Positions 58,284 to 64,000 of a stretch of 64,000 nucleotides of DNA are shown here, piece by piece. Location: positions 191,104,139-191,168,138 of the forward strand of contig JAKSZU010000003.1 in assembly GCA_026018925.1 (NCBI GenBank), read 5' to 3'. Source of the stretch: Tupaia tana (lineage: Eukaryota; Chordata; Mammalia; Scandentia; Tupaiidae). Both the position numbers and the translations under genes were made by a program. Every line of letters starts with the position of its first letter. The stretch's first letter is position 1. Below the pieces are notes generated by a model. That model did no database searches. It was given only the letters and a program-made list of their open reading frames with translations, and had not been told where the DNA came from.

Positions 58284-59987
58284 CCTTCAATGAATTTTTA
58301 AAACAAACAGGCAGATTATTTTGTTCTGAGGGTTCATTTCCCCCCTTGAAAAATGAGCACTGCTGTTTCTGGTAGGAATGATCAGTATCTACTGTTAATT
58401 GCTTAAGAGTCATTGTGGGAATTCAACCACCAATGCAAAAGGCTGGTACAATGTACTTTTTAAAGCAAGCATGATATAATCATCTTATGTAATGAAACTG
58501 TTAGTTGATAACTAAAAACTATGTAGTTAAGCATATGTAAAAACTCATCAAACTACACTTCAGATTGGGCACTTTAGGTTGTATTTTAAAAATTTTAATT
58601 AAAAATTGTAGTCAGAGTTTAGGAATTATGTCTAATAATTTGGGGGAATCATCTACTTTATAATATTATGAAGAAGATGTTCTTTAGCTAAAAATATTCT
58701 CTGAGGATTGAAGCTTATGGTTAATTGAAAACAGGGAGAATGTTTTTTATATGTACCTTCAGATCTCTATATAGAATGTTTGACCCAATTAAAAGTCCAG
58801 CAGCTAAAAAAGAGTAGTTGTGGTCATGTTTTTCAGTGTTCACTTCAAAGCAGAAATGTGATATTCATTAATCTTGCTCTTTGATTGTGATGTTGGCTCT
58901 TTTGTTACTGTTGAGTTTACCTTGGCCTGAGTGCTGGCAATTACATGGCACAGTGACGATTACTGGAAAACATTAACTTGTTATTGTTAGTTGCCATCGT
59001 GCTGAGGGTGATGGGAAGTAGAGTTTATAAATAGCTTTGTCTATGTATTGATTTCGAAATCTGCTGAGTTTCGGGGATGAATCTCATCATATGGACCATT
59101 TATTATTTACATTTGAAACTTTGTTTATTGGAGAATGGTTTCATCCTTTTGAAAACTAATATGGACCATAACCGTGATACACCCCCATTAAACTTTTGTT
59201 TTCAGTCTTGACTTCTGAATAAATTGGCTTTCTACTGTTTGCTTAGTTTTATTTTTTTGATATTATATAAATGGTGATCTTTCACTTTCTAGGAAAAAGC
59301 CTACATTCCTTTCTAGTTGATTTTAATCTAGAGTGGTCTTCATGGTCTTAATAAGTATGTTTTCAATAAGTATCCTTGAACATTTGCAGTGTTCAACAGG
59401 AAACCTCTATCCATTTTTGAGAAGGATGTTCCTGGGTGTCCTTGATGGAAAAGCAGACTTGCTACTTGAATTTTTATGATGTACTATCAGGTGAAAGTCG
59501 TTAACTGTGAGATCTCGCCAGCATGCTGGTGGAAAGAACACAGGGTCAAAGCAGTAAACCATGAGGGATGAAAGAAAGCTGACTCTATTTTGAGAAATCT
59601 AGGCAGTCAGACAGGGTACAACAATAGTTTGTAGAAATCTGGCCAAATCACTGAATAATTACCTTCCTCTCTAGGCCAAGAGATAAACCTTAAGTTCGCA
59701 TTCTCATATATCCTCGTGAACTAATAGTGAGAGGACTCAGTGCTACTCAGCTGCAGTTTAAGAATGCAGAGTTCCTAGGGTATTTTGAGTTTAGTCATTT
59801 TGCTTTTACCAGTTAATTAGTAAGGTTTTAATTGAATTTAAACCAAATGCTCAGTACTGAGCTAATTAGGTACTGGATATATACAAAGTTGTAACATATA
59901 AATTCATCACTGAGATCTTAGCATGACTGAGGAGGTACAACCAACAAGCTTATAACAGAAAGAATTAAGAGTGCAGAATCATGCAGT
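58284..59987. other. Intron, nothing recognised
   Basis: 1.7 kb of AT-rich sequence with no SINE or recognised old repeat; no long frame at all. Confidence 0.5.
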
Positions 59988-60004
59988 AAGTCCAGATTAA
60001 TTTT

Positions 60005-60248
60005 TTAAAGGTTTTTGCCATAGGGTGCATGTGCTCGCCAGAGAGGAGAGGATAGTGGAGAAAGTGAGAAATCACCCCCCAAACGGTATGACCATCCCAC
60101 AGTCCCTTCTCCTTCATTATTCTCCTGGGATTTTGGGCATACATGTACACGTGCCCGGAGTGATTTTCAAGCTGCTAGGTCTAGGACTTGAACTGTGGTC
60201 GGCCGTGTGGAAGTCTAGCACCTTAACCACTATGCCACTTGCTGTCCC
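60005..60248 (-). repeat. Long-type tRNA SINE, antisense
   Basis: 'gccatagggtgcatgtgctc', 'aatcaccccccaaacggtat', head ending 'ccacttgctgtccc'. Imperfect 17-bp TSD at 59988-60004 and 60249-60265 ('aagtccagattaatttt' and 'aagtccaagttaatttt'). Confidence 0.92.
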
Positions 60249-60266
60249 AAGTCCAAGTTAATTTTA

Positions 60267-60512
60267 TTTAATTAGTTAATTTGCTTATTTTCCTAAGAGA
60301 GATTTTGGTATAGGGTGTGTTCTCACTGATAAGACAGAGAGAAATGAAGAGACAGAAAGTGAGAAATCACCTCCCAGGGGGATGGCCATGCCACAATCCC
60401 TTCTCCTCCAGTCTCCTCTCGGGATTTTGGGCACGCACGCATATGTGCCTGGTGTGAGTTTTAAGCCACTGGGAGTCCAGCAACATAACCATTACACCAT
60501 CTGCTGGTCCTG
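60267..60512 (-). repeat. Long-type tRNA SINE at the same target
   Basis: 'ggtatagggtgtgttctcac', 'gaaatcacctcccaggggga', and a head with an internal deletion ('gccactgggagtccagcaac' skips the B box). TSD 'caagttaatttta' at 60254-60266 and 60513-60525. Confidence 0.92.
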
Positions 60513-60525
60513 CAAGTTAATTTTA

Positions 60526-61549
60526 AAAGTTCATACTCAACATGGCTGGAATAGGTAGAATCTTCATAACTAAACCCTAAGTAAGCCAAGCATCTGGCTA
60601 TACATCTTTAGACCTGTGCTTATTAGAATACTGACAAAAACAGGAAGACCAGATAGGATGTCTGTGTTTTCCAAGCTTACCTGCCACAGACATACCTGAG
60701 GTACTATTTAAGCAATAAATTCCCTGGGGAGTTTGATTGTATAGGTCTGAGGTCTGAGGTGAGATCCCCAGAATTAGTCTTTTTAATGAGTAACCTAGAT
60801 GATTTTAAAAATATCTTTTTTTTTAAAATTATGTATCTTGCATGAGCACTTCAAGGAAGAATATAATTGCAAGGATTTCAAAATTCAATTCCTGGATCAA
60901 TAAATATCCTTTATAATTATATCTAATCAATATCTAGAAATGGATGTAGACGGTAAGTCAACTAACAAACAAAATAAGTGAAATAACTGTAAACTATTAA
61001 TCTCAGGGAATTGGGATTCATATATGATGAGTTAAGTCACTTGGCCACCAGGATTTTTTATTATGATTCACGTTTGTTTCCATTCCATATACGTCCATTG
61101 TGAGAGTTAGACTGCTTGACACTAACAACACTATGACCTTTGTCACATTAAAAGAAAATTTCAGTATCCTTGATCAGAAGCTTTTGATATTGTTGTACTA
61201 CTTTGGTATAGACAAAAACTCAAATACAACTAAGAAAGAAGACTGTTTCCTTTACCCATTGAAGACGCGATCTAAGAATAGGTGATCTAGGTGTTCTGTA
61301 GACACTATGTACCCATCAGGTTGTTACCAATAAAGGACTGCTTATATTAGGACTGACCTCATTGAAAAATTCTTAGCCAGAGCTATAAAACCAAAACAGT
61401 TAGAGTAGTATTTATGAATACAAGCTTAATTGGGTTTTTGTCTTCTGTAATAATCACCTCCCAAGTGCTAAAAGGTGGTTCCAGTTATGGTTCTTTTCTG
61501 GTATGAGAAGCTACAGGAACGTACAGAATGATCCACTGGCTTGCCGTTT
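60526..61549. other. Intron, nothing recognised
   Basis: AT-rich unique sequence. Confidence 0.45.
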
Positions 61550-61563
61550 CAGAGTGCTCTTTG

Positions 61564-61574
61564 TTTGTTTGTTT

Positions 61575-61605
<31 letters not shown>

Positions 61606-62526
61606 GTATGTATATATATATGGTCAGTTATTTAATTAGGTTCTTGGCAAAAAAAGTTAGAACACCAATTTGTGAGGATAAACTCCATTTGTAAGGGCAA
61701 ACACGGATCGCAGGTAACCCTGGAGCTGAGGAACAGCTTTGATTTTTGGTAAAATTTGCAAGTCCACAGCTTTCTGATCAACCTTGTACTGCTTTGAAAT
61801 CTTGTATTTCTCCTTCTCTGTGTCGAAGATCTCACCTTCCTGGTGTCTGGGCTTCCGCAGTTTCTTTTTCTTGAAGTAAGCATTGGTAAGGTGCTTTGGG
61901 ATTTTTACTTTGCTAATACCAATTTTCGTGGAGGTGACATTGACAAATTTCTGGTGTGTTCTACGCAGTCGAACTTGACTGAGAACCAGTGGGCCAGTCA
62001 CAAGTAGCAAGCCACTGCTCAGCTGCTTCAGGGAAACCACTCTCTTGCCTCTGTGGCGTCCAGTGAGGATGATCAAAATGGTCCCAGGAGTGATGCTGGC
62101 TCACAGCCTTCTCACATGCTGACTGAATGTTTTGCCATGGCTCAACAGCTTTCAAGGCACATCTTCAGTAGGATAATACCTAGGCATTTTGCGCAGTTTA
62201 ACCACCCGGTACCACCATTCTTGTGTCCACCAACTGGTTTTGCGACAGTCACCAAGAACCTTCTCATTCTTTCTTTTCTATCCTGGATTTAGTGGCAGAG
62301 TATTTCCTCTTGTACATGGCCTTCCTGGAATACATGGCAGACCAGGAATATCTGTCGATGCCCCGGACTAGGACGGGGTTTTGGCTGCATTGGGGCTTCC
62401 CCTTCTTGGGCTTTTAGCCTTTTTAACCTTGCCACTGGCATCAGCCTTCTTGGCTTCAGGTTTCTTCTCCTTAGTATCCTGCTTTGCAGCTTTTTCACCT
62501 GCCATCTTGTATAGTGGGAAAGTGCT
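61564..62526 (-). pseudogene. RPL6P: RPL6 processed pseudogene
   Basis: The minus strand has an ATG at 62505 opening [20 protein letters not shown], the start of ribosomal protein L6 (eL6). The whole intronless coding region follows to a TAA at 61657-61659. The C-terminal half is one clean frame from about 62100, with '[15 protein letters not shown]', '[20 protein letters not shown]' and '[19 protein letters not shown]'. The N-terminal half has frameshifts (near codon 35 and near 62270) and at least two CGA-to-TGA stops, one just before 'ASITPG'. A perfect 14-bp TSD 'cagagtgctctttg' at 61550-61563 and 62527-62540 proves retroposition. Where a plain poly(A) is expected, the 3' side holds (CA)n and (TA)n runs (61577-61620). 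Non-functional. Confidence 0.95.
61577..61621. repeat. (CA)n/(TA)n in the RPL6 retrocopy tail
   Basis: A run of 14 CA units followed by 'gtatgtatatatata', lying inside the retrocopy's target-site duplication, so it grew from the tail after insertion. Confidence 0.85.
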
Positions 62527-62540
62527 CAGAGTGCTCTTTG

Positions 62541-62869
62541 CAAGCAGTTAGATTATAGTAGAATTCAGCAATTCAGTTTGCTGGATAGACATCTCCCTGG
62601 ACTTCCACAAACAGGAATACCTCCCCCAAGTGATGGGTCTGTTCCTGCTCCATCCCACCGAGAGATAGTGATCAGCTGCTTCATGATTCTGTTGGTATTA
62701 ATTATGAAGAGATGTCTTAGTTCAAGACCAGAATTTTCTAGCAGCACACTCCAGTCTCAGGAAATTTATTTAGTTACATCTGATAGTACTGTTCATGTGG
62801 CCCAAACAATTCTTTCTTTGGTCTTTTACCAACACATTTAGAATAATGTAAATTTCTTAGAGTTGTTCA
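62541..62869. other. Intron, nothing recognised
   Basis: Unique sequence with contradictory frames on both strands (62565-62841). Confidence 0.4.
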
Positions 62870-63080
62870 TAAGCACCCAGCCTGCCTGTCCATCTTTATC
62901 TCATGCTGCTTTCCCCCCTTTCATTCAATTCCAACCCCATGGACCTTTAACACCCAGGCCTTGCCCTGCCCCAGGGTCTTGATGGGTGCTGTTTATTCTG
63001 CTTGGAAGGCACATAATGTGCTGACATTCTGCTTGGATGTCAGCAGATACTTGCTGAGTGAATGAATGAATCATGATCAT
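62870..63080 (+). repeat. L2 LINE 3' end
   Basis: 'gccttgccctgccccagggt', 'ctgtttattctgcttggaag' and the diagnostic 'ttgctgagtgaatgaatgaa' tail. Confidence 0.6.
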
Positions 63081-63152
63081 AAGGATATAAACTGTAGTAA
63101 GGGCTGACTTCTGACAGGAGATGTATGGGGATATAGACTAAAAGGCCTAGTG

Positions 63153-63277
63153 CAGTGATTCCGAAGTGGGGATCATTTCTTTCCATGGGGGACAGTAGCA
63201 GTGTCTGGAAATATTGGTTGTCTCAATAGGCAGTACTGCCAGCCCAGTTGTTAATTGTGCTGAGATTGAAAACCCTG
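63153..63277 (+). mobile_element. MER5A-like hAT MITE
   Basis: 'cagtgattccgaagtgggga', 'gtgtctggaaatattggttg' and 'gagattgaaaaccctg' give both ends of a MER5A element, shortened inside. Confidence 0.75.
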
Positions 63278-63319
63278 CTGTAGACTAGTACTTTTGAGTT
63301 AGGGAAAGTCAGGTGTTTT

Positions 63320-63432
63320 TGTTTTAGATTTAGGATCTTCTATGTTGTCCTAGCTGGCCTTGAACTCGCAATCTTCCTACTTCAGCCTCCTGAGTAACTG
63401 GGATTACAGGCCTGCATCACCATGCCCTGCTT
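63320..63432 (-). repeat. 7SL-derived SINE monomer
   Basis: Reverse complement 'agcagggcatggtgatgcag', 'cctgtaatcccagttactca', 'ggaagattgcgagttcaagg', 'ggccagctaggacaacatag' follows the B1/FLAM/Tu plan. Confidence 0.88.
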
Positions 63433-63628
63433 GGGAGTCAGTTTTCATAGTTTTGCTGGTCCTTCAAGTCCATCACATTACTTAATTACTACATAAATTA
63501 ATGCTCTTGATTGAAAGCTACTCTGTCATCCTCTGGGACTGGGTGTTACTTACTTAAGGGTAAGTCCTCTGGTCCACAGATTGAAAAACCAGCTTTCCCC
63601 TAACAATGGGTGTCTCCTTTGCTTCCTT
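63433..63628. other. Intron, nothing recognised
   Basis: Short unique stretch. Confidence 0.35.
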
Positions 63629-63643
63629 ATAATGGGGAGCTGA

Positions 63644-63918
63644 GGGACCAGCAGTTGGCTTAATGGCTATGTTGCTGGACTCCCATGTAGTTGACCGTGG
63701 TTCAAGTCCCAGACCCAGTGGCTTAATCTCATGCTGGGTGCATGTGCGTGTGTGCCCAAGATCCCAAGAGGAGAATGGAGGAGAAGGGATTGCAGCGTGG
63801 CCATCCCCCCTGGGGGTTGATTTCTTGCTTTCTGTCTCTCTGTGTCTCTCTCTGTCTTTCTGGTGAGCGCATGTGCCCTATAGCAAAAACCTCTCCAACA
63901 TAAATAAATTAACTAAAA
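63644..63918 (+). repeat. Long-type tRNA SINE, young
   Basis: Head 'gggaccagcagttggcttaa', body complete. The tail is 'ctccaacataaataaattaa' in place of plain A. Perfect 15-bp TSD 'ataatggggagctga' at 63629-63643 and 63919-63933. Confidence 0.96.
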
Positions 63919-64000
63919 ATAATGGGGAGCTGAACTCAGTTTTTCTGTTGTTCCAATGAAAACATGACCATCAATAGCCAAAGCGGAAGGTGTCTTTCTC

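Noticed and set aside
62289..62498. Basic 69-codon minus frame as a separate gene
   Set aside because: It is the RPL6 retrocopy read in a shifted frame.

Overview
This is nuclear DNA from a placental mammal, almost all of it intron. The only coding sequence I can defend is one 169-nt exon at 27780-27948 on the + strand. It has a branch point, polypyrimidine tract, acceptor and GTAAGT donor. Its 56 full codons read as part of the C-terminal third of THADA, the mammalian Trm732 homologue that partners FTSJ1 in tRNA 2'-O-methylation. The rest of the window therefore reads as two large THADA introns, one on each side of that exon.

The organism is best guessed as a colugo (Dermoptera, Galeopterus/Cynocephalus). 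More than fifty copies of one tRNA-derived SINE family fill the window. They share a tRNA-like head with A and B boxes, from ggaccagcag... to a GTTCGAGTCC-like B box. Two architectures occur. The 'short' type (about 150-200 bp) is head + CT-rich run + 'ggtcaaatt' + (taaa)n. The 'long' type (about 250-280 bp) is head + a conserved body ending 'ccctatagcaaaaacctct' + poly(A). This fits the CYN SINEs described from colugos, but the species call is recalled knowledge plus inference. Two 7SL-like monomers and a MER1A-like hAT element agree with a Euarchontoglires, primate-side mammal. Several long-type copies keep their CpGs and have perfect 14-17 bp target-site duplications (TSDs), so this subfamily was active recently.

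Layout. 1-19 kb: THADA intron with an L2 fragment, MIRs, about 23 SINEs, a 3' L1 piece (10.2-11.3 kb) and the first copy of a small palindromic mariner-like MITE. 19-27.7 kb: fewer SINEs, but an RPS2 retrocopy fragment, MIRs, an LTR-like repeat, three more MITEs, a 7SL-like monomer, a MER1A-like element, an antisense HNRNPC retrocopy split by a young SINE, and a Tigger-like piece. 27.8 kb: the THADA exon. 28-64 kb: the next intron, with about 35 more SINEs (several nested, inverted or stacked at one target), an RPL21 retrocopy with a single nonsense codon, an RPL6 retrocopy, L1 pieces at 44.7 and 51 kb, an ERVL-type LTR, two MER5A-like elements and an L2 tail.

Apart from THADA, every protein-like stretch I recognised is a dead processed pseudogene (RPS2, HNRNPC, RPL21, RPL6). 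I see no bacterial-type genes, CRISPR, rRNA or functional tRNA gene. The most interesting signals are at the repeat level: a five-copy palindromic MITE that could fold into miRNA-like hairpins, antisense long-type SINEs that carry a ready-made acceptor/donor pair in THADA sense, and repeated SINE insertion into the same target sequence.
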